From Bacteroidaceae bacterium (GTDB lineage Bacteria > Bacteroidota > Bacteroidia > Bacteroidales > Bacteroidaceae): a DNA stretch of 39,832 nt. Where the stretch lies: NCBI GenBank assembly GCA_017650105.1, contig JAGCFO010000001.1, positions 1 through 39,832 on the forward strand, written 5' to 3'. A program made the translations under genes and the position numbers. This document shows positions 24,287 to 34,300 of this stretch, one piece after another (within the stretch, counting starts at the first letter, position 1; each line of letters starts with the position of its first letter). A model generated the notes under the pieces. The model did not search any database. It was not told where the DNA came from and worked only from the letters and a program-made list of their open reading frames with translations.

Positions 24287-26302
24287 ATGAAGAACTATGG
24301 ATTCATAAGGGTAGCTGCCGCAGTACCCTCCGTGCGTGTTGCCGACGTTGCTTTCAACGTGCAGCAAATGATTACTTCCCTTCGTCAAGCCGATGCCGCT
24401 CAGGCTTCGCTCGTAGTGTTTCCTGAACTGGGTGTCACTTCCTATAGCTGCGGTGACTTATTCGGGCAAAACCTGTTGGTTGAAGAGGCTGAGAAGGGTC
24501 TAAGGGCAATCATTACAGCTTCAAAAGATTGCTCCACAGCTGCTGTGGTGGGGGTTCCGGTACGCATTCGCGGAAAACTCTACAACTGTGCTGCAGTCAT
24601 ACGCAGAGGAATTCTGCACGGGCTGGTGCCTAAGATTTACATACCTAACTACAACGAATTTTACGAGGCACGTTGGTTTGCCTCGGGTGCCGACTTCCTG
24701 GAGGCCGAATGCATCAGCTTCGCAGGCTACGACGTGCTCATCACTCCCAATCAACTCTTCCGTCTGGGCGAGGCAACGATTGGAGTTGAAATATGCGAAG
24801 ATTTGTGGGCACCCATACCTCCCTCTTCGTTCCACACGCTTGCAGGTGCCGATATTATGGTCAACCTCTCTGCTAGCGATGAGGTTCTGATGAAACCATA
24901 CTACCGGAAACGCCTAATTGCCAATAAGACGTCACGCACAGGATGTGCCTATGTGTTCTGCTCGTGCGGATATGGTGAATCAACGCAAGACGTTGTCTTC
25001 TCGGGCACATCACTTATTTTCGAAAATGGCACTCTGCTTGCTGAAGGCGAACGTTTCAGCATGGAGCCAACGATGATACTCTCAGATGTAGATATACAGA
25101 AAGTTCATACATTGCGGCAGAAGGACAACACGTTTGCTGTCGTCACTCCCGATGGGGCATGTACAGCCGAATATGCGAAGCTTTACTCCATTGTGGAAAT
25201 GGGCGAGGCTGCAGAAACAAACTTCGAAAAAACTTTCTACCGATATGTGGAGCCGCATCCTTTTGTGCCTGCAGGCGACAACGACGAAATCGGGCGCCGC
25301 GCTTCAGAAATTACCTCCATTCAGGTTATGGGACTTGCCAAACGCCTTCAGCACGTGGGTTGTAAGACTGCCGTGATAGGCATCTCGGGAGGTCTCGACA
25401 GCACATTGGCTCTGCTTGTCACCGTGCTGGCTTTCGACAAACTGGGATGGGCACGTGAACATATACTCGGCATCACGATGCCGGGATTTGGCACTACAGG
25501 ACGCACACACAGCAACGCTGTAGACTTGATGAAAGCTTTGGGTATCACAGCAAGAGAGATTTCCATCGTGCCTGCTGTTAACCAACATTTCGCCGATATA
25601 GGGCAAGACCCGGCAACGCACGATGTAACCTACGAAAACTCTCAGGCACGCGAGCGTATGCAGATACTTATGGATATTGCCAACAAAGAAAACGGAATGG
25701 TAGTGGGCACAGGTGACCTTTCGGAATTAGCTCTCGGTTGGGCTACCTACAACGGAGACCACATGTCAATGTATGGTGTAAATGCGGGTGTTCCTAAAAC
25801 GCTAGTGAAGTATCTCGTACGCTGGGCTGCGCTCAATAAGTTCTCTTCGGGAAGCACCGAACGCAGTGTAAAAGATATTTTGCTCGACATCGTGGATACG
25901 CCTATCAGTCCTGAGCTGACACCTGCCGATAAAGAGGGCAACATCGCGCAGAAGACGGAAGATATCGTAGGCCCCTACGAACTACACGACTTCTTCCTCT
26001 ATCATTTCTTCCGCTTCGGGTGCAATCCTTCAAAGGTGCTCTTCCTTGCCAAGAAGGCTTTTTTGGGAAAAGAGTCTGACAGCAACGTATTCGTAGGCCC
26101 TGAAGGAACTGCACGCCAATACACGGAGGACGACTTGAAGAAGTGGCTAAAAAAATTCTATTGGCGCTTCTTCAGCCAACAGTTCAAGCGCTCCTGCTTA
26201 CCCGACGGGCCGAAAGTAGGCTCCGTTTCCCTCTCTCCACGCGGAGACTGGCGCATGCCCTCCGATGCCGTCTCAGCACTTTGGATTGATGATATGGAGT
26301 GA
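24287..26302 (+). CDS. nadE: Glutamine-dependent NAD+ synthetase
   Basis: A 671-residue two-domain enzyme that makes NAD+ from deamido-NAD+, ATP and glutamine. The N-terminal nitrilase-type amidase (about 1-300) has its catalytic triad E47 (FPELGVTSY), K116 (GLVPKIYIPNYNEFYE) and C170 (GVEICEDLW). The C-terminal synthetase (about 335-671) has the PP-loop SGGLDS at 367-372, then GFGTTGRTHSNA and the GTGDLSELALGW block. Ammonia passes between the domains by an internal tunnel in this family. The frame is open upstream from a TTG, but the ATG at 24287 gives the family N-terminus MKNYGFIRVA. Confidence 0.95.
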   Translation: MKNYGFIRVAAAVPSVRVADVAFNVQQMITSLRQADAAQASLVVFPELGVTSYSCGDLFGQNLLVEEAEKGLRAIITASKDCSTAAVVGVPVRIRGKLYNCAAVIRRGILHGLVPKIYIPNYNEFYEARWFASGADFLEAECISFAGYDVLITPNQLFRLGEATIGVEICEDLWAPIPPSSFHTLAGADIMVNLSASDEVLMKPYYRKRLIANKTSRTGCAYVFCSCGYGESTQDVVFSGTSLIFENGTLLAEGERFSMEPTMILSDVDIQKVHTLRQKDNTFAVVTPDGACTAEYAKLYSIVEMGEAAETNFEKTFYRYVEPHPFVPAGDNDEIGRRASEITSIQVMGLAKRLQHVGCKTAVIGISGGLDSTLALLVTVLAFDKLGWAREHILGITMPGFGTTGRTHSNAVDLMKALGITAREISIVPAVNQHFADIGQDPATHDVTYENSQARERMQILMDIANKENGMVVGTGDLSELALGWATYNGDHMSMYGVNAGVPKTLVKYLVRWAALNKFSSGSTERSVKDILLDIVDTPISPELTPADKEGNIAQKTEDIVGPYELHDFFLYHFFRFGCNPSKVLFLAKKAFLGKESDSNVFVGPEGTARQYTEDDLKKWLKKFYWRFFSQQFKRSCLPDGPKVGSVSLSPRGDWRMPSDAVSALWIDDME

Positions 26303-26368
26303 TTTTCCGCCTTCTTATAGCTGGGAAAAAGTTCTTCTCTGCTTTGAGAATACGGAGACGCGGAAAAG

Positions 26369-26402
26369 AAATAGCGGGAGATATTCCCTCTATTTCTTTT
26401 TC
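26369..26402. terminator. Bidirectional terminator between nadE and the metal-binding protein gene
   Basis: AAATAG-C-GGGA pairs with TCCC-T-CTATTT around a 5-base loop, with a T-rich tract on the right and an A-rich tract on the left. The right arm overlaps the stop codon of the minus-strand gene, so the terminator is partly inside that reading frame. Confidence 0.7.
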
Positions 26403-26701
26403 TTATTGCTCTTCTCTACTATCTTGTCCTCGATAATTGTAGCTTGATAACCCGCCTTTCGGACAGCTTCCGCAAGAACTTTGCTATTAGTGGACTTATC
26501 ATCATAAGTAAGAGTAATAGTCTTCTGCTCAACGTCAGAAGCCATCTTTTTCAGACCTTTCTCAAACTTAATCTTATCTTTTATAGTCTTAACGCAGTTT
26601 TCGCAGTGAAGATCCGTCTGCAATGTAACTTCACGAATCGTAGCATTTGCACTTACTATAAAAGCCAAGAGTGCAGAGAAAAGGAAAAGTCTTTTTTTCA
26701 T
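26390..26701 (-). CDS. Secreted heavy-metal-associated (HMA) domain protein
   Basis: A 103-residue protein with a signal peptide (residues 1-20, ending SANA) and one HMA/MerP-like ferredoxin fold (about 22-92). The metal site is DLHCENC with C33 and C36; KKMASDVEQKTITLTYD and AVRKAGYQA are the usual second and fourth strands and helix. The C-terminus is a basic NKKKK. Such domains bind Cu(I), Hg(II) or similar soft metals and hand them to a partner. It begins 24 bases after the stop of a TonB receptor on the same strand, so the two likely form a metal-uptake or metal-handling pair in the envelope. The metal cannot be told from sequence. Confidence 0.88.
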   Translation of the reverse strand: MKKRLFLFSALLAFIVSANATIREVTLQTDLHCENCVKTIKDKIKFEKGLKKMASDVEQKTITLTYDDKSTNSKVLAEAVRKAGYQATIIEDKIVEKSNKKKK

Positions 26702-26725
26702 ATTCTTTTTATTTTTAGTTTATTG

Positions 26726-28957
26726 TCAATGTTGAAACTTGAAACGGATGCCAGCATAGAACATCGCTTTCTCAAGAGGCCCCCATATTAAGGTTGAATC
26801 AAAATTCCCTCCCCAAGGATTAGCTGCATCAATGATTGAATGTTCCTGATAAGTTCCAGTAAGGTTTTCACCACCCGCGTAAATGCTTCCCCAGCGGAAC
26901 AGACGCATCACTTGCGCATTGAGGATCTGATAGGGTTTATACGTCTCATTCCACGAAAGAGAACCATCGACAAGCATGTAAGGATCTGGCATACGTCCCC
27001 CTCCGTTCATCTGAAGGGTAACGTCGACCTGCCACAGCTCAAGGGGCGATTTCCATGTACCTGAGAGTAAGCCTTTATAATGACTCGTCAGAGGAAGCTC
27101 CCTGAGGGAACCATTGTATGTGGTGCGTGCATCCATAAGGCGCCATGCAGCACTGACGCTAACGACATCGGAGAATTCGTAGGAGGCATCAGCCTGCAGA
27201 GTATGCGAGAAAGCAGTTCCCTGTAGGTTATGAAAATGTACGGAATGAGGATCAGTATCCAAATCTGCTACGAGTTGGTTGATAAAGTGAGTGTAGTAGT
27301 ATTCTAAATTAAGAACAAGAGACCTCCCGAACAGATGACATTGGAATGAGGAACTGAGTCCACTGTTCCACGCTTCTTCTTGGTGGAGATGCTCGTCAAT
27401 AACGATAAAGCGACTGCTTGCCATCATATAGTGATTCTCTGCCAAGACATGTGGAGTGCGATATCCCTTACCTCCTGAAGCACGCAGTGTAAAGAAGTCG
27501 TTAGGAGCCCATTTGATGTGTGCACGGGGAGTGACAAAAGCTCCAAAGAGGTTACTGTAGTCAGCACGGAAGCCTCCCATCGCCACGAACTTGTCGTTTA
27601 AGTTGAATGTGTATTGAAGGTAAGCTCCCGATACCCGCTCTTTCTCATCGGCACCTTCGTAAGGCTTATCTGCAACGAGGGTATAATTCTGCTGGAAGTT
27701 GTCGTAGTTAAGGCTTATACCTGTCGAGAGACTATGGGTGTCAGCTATGTCAGTCTCGTACATCAAGGAGGCATAGCCATTGAATTCATCCACGCTGTAA
27801 CGTTTCCATCCATACGCTGCTTCTTGCATGTGTCGAGACTCAGAGAGAATGAGAGCGACATTAGAGCCTTTATCAGGGTTAATGAAATATGCATTTTTCA
27901 CAAACGACTCCCAGCGATTAGTTCCGATGTTGATGGAATAGGGATTTGCATCGGGATGGGCATGAGAAAATGTTTGCGTGTTACCTCCATGTCGACGTTC
28001 CCCGATTCCCTTAATGATAGCCTGCAGGGCGTATAGGTCAGTATGATACATCCAACGGTTGAGGATGTTGTATTGCTTCATAAGAGGCATATCAAGAAAG
28101 CCATCATGATTCATATCGTGCTCGAGGAAACCGTTTTCCATATGTACGAGCAATCCCGTACTCAACTTATCATTCAGATGGTAGTTGACATCCATATTAG
28201 TTTCGGCCTTTCCCTTTGAATCACCATATAGGTTAAGGCCAAGGGCTTCCTCTGACTGAGGCTTCAAAAACTCAATATTGATTTGACCCGTAATGGATTC
28301 GTATCCGTTCTTCACAGTTGAAGCTCCTTTCGACACTTGTATAGACTGCATCCAGGGGCCAGGAACATATCCAAGAGCAAAAGGCGTAGCGGCTCCACGA
28401 AAGGTTGGTACATTCTCATTAAGCATCTGGACATATTTTCCAGATAACCCCAGCAACTTTATCTGTTTAGCACCTGTGGCAGCATCGCTATAGCTAACGT
28501 CAACAGAGGGATTAGCAGAAAAGCTCTCCCCCAGATTACAGCAGGCAAAACGCAGCAAGTCGGCAGTTCCTATCAATTCTGTATTTGACGTAGCGAGTTC
28601 CAATTTCATTCCTGTTCTACGAGAGGCAATTTCCACATCGCTCATCAAAATTCCTTCACGTAACACGATGACGACAGGCGATTCTCCATTCCAATGGAGC
28701 GTGTCATTTACATAGCCGACATATGAGGTGACGATTTCCGTTTTTCCGAGTACTCGTTCTAACAAAAAATCTCCCTTTTCGTCACTTACCGTTCCTTTAT
28801 TCGTTCCTGCCCAAACAATGTTGGCTCCAGCAATTGTTTCCCCCTCAGTATTCTGCACAACACCTCTAACCTGAGCCTGTAGTAAAAAACCATCAAACGA
28901 CAGCAGTATAAACAGGACCGTTCTTAGAAGTAACAGGTATTGCTTTTGGAGGATCAT
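26726..28957 (-). CDS. TonB-dependent receptor paired with HMA protein
   Basis: A 743-residue outer-membrane receptor. The signal peptide covers residues 1-29 (ending LLQAQ), a carboxypeptidase-regulatory-like domain about 30-110 (VRGVVQNTEGETIAGANIVW), the plug about 120-230 (CNLGESFSANPSVDVSYSDA, KLLGLSGKYVQMLNENVPTF, KGASTVKNGYESITGQINIE), and the barrel about 240-743. The plug wording resembles that of FecA/CirA-type metal receptors. There is no SusD gene; the gene downstream encodes an HMA protein, so a copper or other soft-metal ligand is the best guess. The frame begins with TTG at 28963, but the ATG at 28957 is preferred. An exact -7 element lies at 29010-29017. Confidence 0.92.
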   Translation of the reverse strand: MILQKQYLLLLRTVLFILLSFDGFLLQAQVRGVVQNTEGETIAGANIVWAGTNKGTVSDEKGDFLLERVLGKTEIVTSYVGYVNDTLHWNGESPVVIVLREGILMSDVEIASRRTGMKLELATSNTELIGTADLLRFACCNLGESFSANPSVDVSYSDAATGAKQIKLLGLSGKYVQMLNENVPTFRGAATPFALGYVPGPWMQSIQVSKGASTVKNGYESITGQINIEFLKPQSEEALGLNLYGDSKGKAETNMDVNYHLNDKLSTGLLVHMENGFLEHDMNHDGFLDMPLMKQYNILNRWMYHTDLYALQAIIKGIGERRHGGNTQTFSHAHPDANPYSINIGTNRWESFVKNAYFINPDKGSNVALILSESRHMQEAAYGWKRYSVDEFNGYASLMYETDIADTHSLSTGISLNYDNFQQNYTLVADKPYEGADEKERVSGAYLQYTFNLNDKFVAMGGFRADYSNLFGAFVTPRAHIKWAPNDFFTLRASGGKGYRTPHVLAENHYMMASSRFIVIDEHLHQEEAWNSGLSSSFQCHLFGRSLVLNLEYYYTHFINQLVADLDTDPHSVHFHNLQGTAFSHTLQADASYEFSDVVSVSAAWRLMDARTTYNGSLRELPLTSHYKGLLSGTWKSPLELWQVDVTLQMNGGGRMPDPYMLVDGSLSWNETYKPYQILNAQVMRLFRWGSIYAGGENLTGTYQEHSIIDAANPWGGNFDSTLIWGPLEKAMFYAGIRFKFQH

Positions 28958-29009
28958 GTACAAACCTTTTTATGAAATCTAGTCTTTTTTCGAATTGATC
29001 TTTCGGCGA

Positions 29010-29017
29010 CAAAGATA
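29010..29017 (-). promoter_or_regulatory. -7 element of the TonB receptor-HMA transcript
   Basis: TATCTTTG on the minus strand, exact match to TAnnTTTG, 52 bases before the start codon, with a T-rich stretch at the -33 distance. Confidence 0.75.
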
Positions 29018-29059
29018 CGAAAAACATTACATTTTTGAAAACCTGACTAGTAAAGAATG

Positions 29060-29095
29060 AAAAAAGATAGCCGGATTACTAAGAATCCGGCTATC
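29060..29095 (-). terminator. Terminator of the ROK kinase gene
   Basis: A perfect 12-base stem GATAGCCGGATT/AATCCGGCTATC with a 6-base loop, followed on the minus strand by a run of T. It lies 35 bases past the ROK stop codon. Confidence 0.92.
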
Positions 29096-29130
29096 AGAAA
29101 TTAGCATAACAATTGCTTAAGTTTATCTGC

Positions 29131-30093
29131 TTAGTCTTCCCAAGCGAGGGCGCTTGCACCGAGAACGGCTGCGTCGGCATCCTTCAGCTGGCTGACAAGA
29201 ACCTTTACTTTTCCCTTCCAGATGCGCAAAACGTGATCTTCCAAAGCCTCACGTATAGGCTTCATGATGTATTCGCCCGACTTGGTGAGTCCTCCGAAGA
29301 GAATGATTGCCTCTGGAGCTGAGAAAGCAACGAAGTCGGCAAGAGCAGCACCGAGTATTTCACCCGTATAGTTGAAGATATCAAGTGCTACAGCATCGCC
29401 CTGCACGGCAGCATCGTACACATCCTTTGACGTGATGTCGCCTTCGATTTTGCGCAGAAGACTCTTGTCGCCTTTTGCAAGACGCTCGCGAGCTGTGCGG
29501 GCAACACCCGTTGCCGAGCAGTAAGCCTCAAGGCAACCTTTACGCCCGCAGCCGCAAGGACGAGCATTCTCTGAACGATCCACGCAAACGTGTCCCAACT
29601 CTCCTGCAAATCCATCGTGACCATAGACGAGTTGCCCATTTACAACGATACCCGAACCGACGCCCGTTCCAAGAGTGATTTCAATAAAGTTCTTCATACC
29701 GCGTGCTGCGCCGTACGTCATCTCACCGATGGCTGCAGCGTTAGCATCGTTGGTAACCTTCACGGGGATGCCCAGCTTGTCGCTGAAAGCTTTTGCCAAA
29801 GGAAGCACATCCTTCCAAGGAAGGTTGGGGGCAAACTCAATGGTGCCGTTGTAGTAGTTGCCGTTAGGTGCTCCGATGCCAAAGCCGCGAATCTTGCTAA
29901 AGCCGCCCACCTCAAGAATCATCGGGACGAACCGTTCGCACACAGCATCCACATATTCTTCAAAAACCTTGTATTCCTGTGTCTTCACGGAGCCGGTGCT
30001 CAGGATGTGAGCGTCTGCATCCACAATACCGAAAACGCTATTCGTTCCGCCGATGTCCATGCCCAATACGTAGGGCTTCTCAATTGTACTCAT
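29131..30093 (-). CDS. ROK family sugar kinase (glucokinase-like)
   Basis: A 320-residue ROK kinase. The N-terminal phosphate loop GMDIGGTNSVFGIVD is at 11-25, the catalytic base is D116 in VTNDANAAAIGE, the second ATP loop is TLGTGVGSG (140-148), sugar contacts E165 and H168 are in GELGH, and the zinc site CGCGRKGCLEAYC has C180, C182 and C187. It phosphorylates a hexose, most likely glucose, at O6; N-acetylmannosamine or fructose kinases of this family are alternatives. It is a single gene with its own terminator, and a -7-like motif (one mismatch) lies about 40 bases upstream. Confidence 0.92.
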   Translation of the reverse strand: MSTIEKPYVLGMDIGGTNSVFGIVDADAHILSTGSVKTQEYKVFEEYVDAVCERFVPMILEVGGFSKIRGFGIGAPNGNYYNGTIEFAPNLPWKDVLPLAKAFSDKLGIPVKVTNDANAAAIGEMTYGAARGMKNFIEITLGTGVGSGIVVNGQLVYGHDGFAGELGHVCVDRSENARPCGCGRKGCLEAYCSATGVARTARERLAKGDKSLLRKIEGDITSKDVYDAAVQGDAVALDIFNYTGEILGAALADFVAFSAPEAIILFGGLTKSGEYIMKPIREALEDHVLRIWKGKVKVLVSQLKDADAAVLGASALAWED

Positions 30094-30170
30094 GATATTT
30101 GATAAATAGGATTAATTGTTATTTCTCTGCAAAGATTACTATTTCTTGCCTTAATTCCAAGAAAAAGTCC

Positions 30171-30178
30171 TATTTTTG
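30171..30178 (+). promoter_or_regulatory. -7 element of the HD-domain gene
   Basis: TATTTTTG, exact match to TAnnTTTG, 39 bases before the start codon and in the spacer shared with the divergent ROK gene. Confidence 0.7.
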
Positions 30179-30217
30179 CAATAAAAAAATCACAATCCCT
30201 TATTTTTAGTACAAGAC

Positions 30218-30838
30218 ATGAGTGTTAATAGCGAATTGAAGGCATACATTGAAGAGAAGATCATTCCCCGCTACGATCATTTCGATGCGGGGCATAGGCG
30301 CGATCATGTGCTGATGGTTATCGACAGCAGCATGCGCCTTGCTGAGGTGTATGGGCTTGACGACGATATGGTGTATGCTATTGCTGCGTGGCACGACGTA
30401 GGGCTGGTAAACGGGCGTGAGCGACATCATCTCGACTCTGCTGCGATGTTGATGGAAGATGCTATGATGCGCCGATGGTTCACCCCCGAGCAGTTGCAGG
30501 TAATGCATGATGCCGTAGAGGATCACAGGGCTTCGTCGGGACATGAGCCTCGCACCATCTACGGGCGTGTGGTAGCCGATGCCGATCATGACAACACGGC
30601 GCTTACCATCATCCGCCGAACTATACAGTATGGTATGGAGCACTATCCCGAAATGTCCCCTGAAGAGCACCGAGAGCGCTGCTATGCACATCTGCGAGAG
30701 AAGTATGGAGAGGGAGGCTACATGCATTTCTGGCTTCCCGAGTCGGAGCAGTCACCCCATCTGCGTGAATTGCGCTCTTGGATGCGCGACAAGGAACTCC
30801 TCGATGCCAAATACGATGAAGTGCTCCGCAGCATATGA
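30218..30838 (+). CDS. HD-domain metal-dependent phosphohydrolase
   Basis: A 206-residue HD-superfamily protein. The metal ligands read H30 (RRDHVLMV), H59-D60 (AAWHDVGL), H97 and H103 (VMHDAVEDH) and D121/D123 (VADADHDN), in the usual order H...HD...H...D. The last 70 residues are helical and charged with no recognised domain. HD proteins of this size hydrolyse nucleotides or phosphate esters; the substrate here is unknown. It stands alone, followed by a hairpin and then tRNA-Phe on the opposite strand. Confidence 0.88.
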   Translation: MSVNSELKAYIEEKIIPRYDHFDAGHRRDHVLMVIDSSMRLAEVYGLDDDMVYAIAAWHDVGLVNGRERHHLDSAAMLMEDAMMRRWFTPEQLQVMHDAVEDHRASSGHEPRTIYGRVVADADHDNTALTIIRRTIQYGMEHYPEMSPEEHRERCYAHLREKYGEGGYMHFWLPESEQSPHLRELRSWMRDKELLDAKYDEVLRSI

Positions 30839-30867
30839 CATAACCGATGGGATAATAGATAAAACAT

Positions 30868-30894
30868 AAGGGCTCGCTGTAGAAGCAAGCCCTT
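30868..30894. terminator. Hairpin between HD gene and tRNA-Phe
   Basis: AAGGGCTCGC pairs with GCAAGCCCTT with one mismatch and a 7-base loop. T-rich bases flank it weakly on both strands, so it may stop both converging transcripts. Confidence 0.6.
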
Positions 30895-30915
30895 TGTTAA
30901 TTACTCTCACAGAGT

Positions 30916-30988
<73 letters not shown>

Positions 30989-31004
30989 TTTGGAAAAGCG
31001 CTGC

Positions 31005-31012
31005 AAAGGTAG
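31005..31012 (-). promoter_or_regulatory. -7 element of tRNA-Phe
   Basis: TACCTTTG on the minus strand, exact match to TAnnTTTG, with TTG 18 bases upstream (31031-31033) as the -33 box. Confidence 0.8.
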
Positions 31013-31374
31013 ACAAAATAATTGAATCTGCAAGCATTCTTCCCGAAAAATCTTATCTTTCGCAAGAATCGGCAAAGGAAAACAAATTTTCCCCAAAGAA
31101 ACGCGCGCGCTCGAGAACAAAGAACGCAATTTCCCCTATCCATTGGATAATTGAGAATAAGGCATTTTTTCAAAACAAATGAGATAAGCTTCTCTTGTCA
31201 CAAGAAGAGTTCATTAACGGCATAAAAATCGCTCATATAGGATAACCCACTTTAATACAAAGGATAACCCTCATTCCGAATAACATTTTCCTCTGCCCAT
31301 ATGGAAACAATCCGCCCTGCCACTCGTGAAGAGCAGCAGGGCGGATTTCAGTTCAGGCAAAGGTTTGCACTTTG
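31013..31374. other. Gene-free spacer upstream of tRNA-Phe and downstream of bspA-like gene
   Basis: No ORF is convincing. It contains a patch with ACGCGCGCGCTCGAG near 31100 flanked by A/T tracts, which loosely resembles the A/T elements. It also has two copies of AGGATAACCC (31239-31248 and 31261-31270) and the hairpin at 31309-31347. Confidence 0.6.
31309..31347 (-). terminator. Hairpin terminator after the BspA-like gene
   Basis: A perfect 12-base GC-rich stem AATCCGCCCTGC/GCAGGGCGGATT with a 15-base loop, 28 bases past the stop. The T-run on the minus strand is weak (TTGTTTCC). Confidence 0.75.
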
Positions 31375-34300
31375 TTAGTGCTGCCCCAGAATGATGCTCA
31401 CGAGAGCAGTGACGTCTGATACATTGACGCTGGAGTCACCGTTCACGTCTGCAGCAGCATTAGCTGCAGTGTTGCCCAGAATCATGCTCACAAGCATCGT
31501 GACGTCACTCACGTTTACCAAACCGTCCAGGTTCACATCGCCTTGCTTGAATGAAGGCTTAAGGGTGAAATATCCGGGATTGCTTGTGCCTCCGTCGATA
31601 TGGGCATAAACATCATCCTCGTTTCCTCCGCGATAGGTTGTACCTGCACCGCCTCTGAGCTTATCATCGTTACCGAATACCAACGAGCCCGTCACTTGCT
31701 CTCCCTCAGCGTTCTGCATTCTCCATCCGTTGCCCGCATAGATGGTGGTCAATTTGGAACAACAGTTGAACATCTGGGTAATCCACTTCAGTTTTTCAGT
31801 AGTAAAGCTGCTGATATCAATCGTCTCCAGACTCGCACATTGTTCAAACATGGAAATCATATATTCAACCATACTGGTGTTGAGGTTCTCCATGCCGACT
31901 ATCTCGGTTAGATTGGACATTCCCGCGAACCACATGTAGGTGCTCGTTGGGCGTGCGTTAACAAACGACGGGTCGAATACCACCTTCTCCGTTTCTGTGA
32001 GCCATCCCCAGTTAGGTGTATTCATCTCTTCGTTCAACTCATAACCCCACTCTGGGCGAGAGTTCAGCAGACCGTCGCAGTAGAAGGTGAGCGTCTTAGT
32101 ATCGTCGCTATAGATAGCATAGGGCTTCATGCTCAGGTATCCAGGATTGTTGACACCGCCGTCCAAGTGAGCGTAGGATTTGTCTTTGTAGTCCGGGTCG
32201 TAAGCCGTTCCAGCACTACCCACGAGGCTGGTGCATTCAGTGAACATACCACCACCACTCGTGACGGAAGCGGTACTCCAGCCTTCACCGATATAGATAG
32301 TCTTTAATGAGGTACATCTAAAGAACAGGCCCATCATTTCCGTAACATTCTGCGTGTTCCATCCACTCAGGTCAAGGCTCGTCAGGCTAACGCAATCAGA
32401 GAATGCCATCAGCATCTCCGTCACGTTCTCCGTGTTCCAACTGCTGAGGATAAGGGATGTCAAGCTAGAGCAATTCTTAAACATAAAGCTCATATCGGTA
32501 ACGGCAGAGGTATTGAGCAAGCCTATGTTGTTGACTCTTGTGAGTTGGGTCATGCCAGCGAACCAGAAATACATAGTCGTGGGTCGTGCATCAACGAACG
32601 AATAGTCGAACGTTACAGACTTGACTTGTTCGTTCACCCTGTCAGTATTCCAGCCCGGCATCTTTTTCCCTTTGTTTAGTTCGTACACGATTCCTGCGCG
32701 GGTGCTCTTCTTTGTGTCGTAGTAGAAGGTCAAACTACCATCGGTGCTTGTGAAAACGGCATACATTTTGGGTTTGAGTGTCAGATAACCCGGGTTTTTC
32801 GTTCCACCATCGACGTGTGCATAGGCACCGTCTGTGTGGCTGGCATCGTACGTTGTCCCAGCGCCGCCCACGAGGTTGGTGCAGTTGTCAAACATATTGT
32901 TGTCAACTGCGTTAAGATTCCATTTTTCTCCCACATAGATAGTAGTGAGGTTTGTGCAGTTCCAGAACATCCATGCAGCTGAGGTCGTCTTTGCCGTACT
33001 CCAGTTCTCCAGGTCGATTATGGTCATCGACTCGCAGCCGTAGAATGCTTGCTGCATATCAACCACGTTTTCGGCATTCCACGAGCTCACGTCCACGTTC
33101 TCCAGCAGCGAGCAATTGTTGAACAGTCCGTACATGTTTTCCACCTTCGACACGTCGAAGCCGCTCACGTCGATGTTTCGCAATTGTGAGCATTCGTTGA
33201 ACATATATTCCATCGTTGTCACCTGACTGGTGTTGAGGTGTTCAATACCTTCCACTTCGGTAAGATTGCTCATTGCACAGAACCAGTTGTTGAGGCATGT
33301 GGGGCGTACGTCGGCAAACGACGGTTCAAATACCACTCGGGTAGTACCAAAATGGTCAACACCATACCACGAAGGATTTTCTCCGACGACAATATCGAAC
33401 TTGGTTCCCGGACGTGTGGAGCGCTGATCATCGTTGCAGAAAGTAAGAGTATGAGTGTTCTCGTTATAGACGGCGTAAGCTTGTCTCAGTGTCAGGTAGC
33501 CCGGGTTGGATGTTCCGCCGTCCACGTGGGCATAGGATTTGTCGATATGGCTTGAACTGAATGTCGTCCCCGCTCCTCCCACGAGGCTACTGCAACCATA
33601 GAACATATTACTATCACTCGTGACTGAAGCGGTACTCCAGCCTTCACCGACATAGATAGTCCTTAATGAGGTACATGTTGAGAACAGGCCCATCATTTCC
33701 GTAACATTCTGCGTGTTCCAGCCACTCAGGTCAATACTCGTCAGGCTGCTGCATCCCTTGAATGCCTGCTGCATCGACGTCATGCTCTGCGTGTTCCAGT
33801 TGCTCAGGTTGAGGCTCGTCAGGTTGCTGCATCCCATAAACATCTGGATGACGTCTATCACATTGTGCGTGTCCCAGCCGCTCAGGTCGAGCTCGGTAAG
33901 GTAGCTACAATCGCCGAACATGCCACTTATCCTTTCTAAGTCTGGAGTGCGCCATTCGTTGATGCCCTTAATAGTGGTCAGGTTGCTACAGCCGAAGAAC
34001 ATGGAACATGCATTCGTCACATGGCTCATGTCGAAGTTCGACACGTCGAGCTCGGTGAGGCTACTGCAATACCCGAAGATGCCTCCCAGGTCCCTAGCGA
34101 AGCTTGTGTCGAAACCACTCACGTCAATGCTCTGCAGGCTACTGCACGAATGGAACATATTACTCATTGTTATCACTTCACTGGTGTTAAGATACTCGAG
34201 GCCATTGATATCTTCCAGATTTGCCATTTCCAGGAACCAGTAGGATGTATTTGAGGGGCGCGCTTTGGCGAATGACGGGTCGAATACAGCATGATAGATG

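Noticed and set aside
31375..31560. Type IX secretion C-terminal sorting domain on the BspA-like protein
   Set aside because: The C-terminus is a pair of dockerin-like calcium motifs ending in ILGQH, without the beta-sandwich and KxxxR-type pattern of sorting domains.
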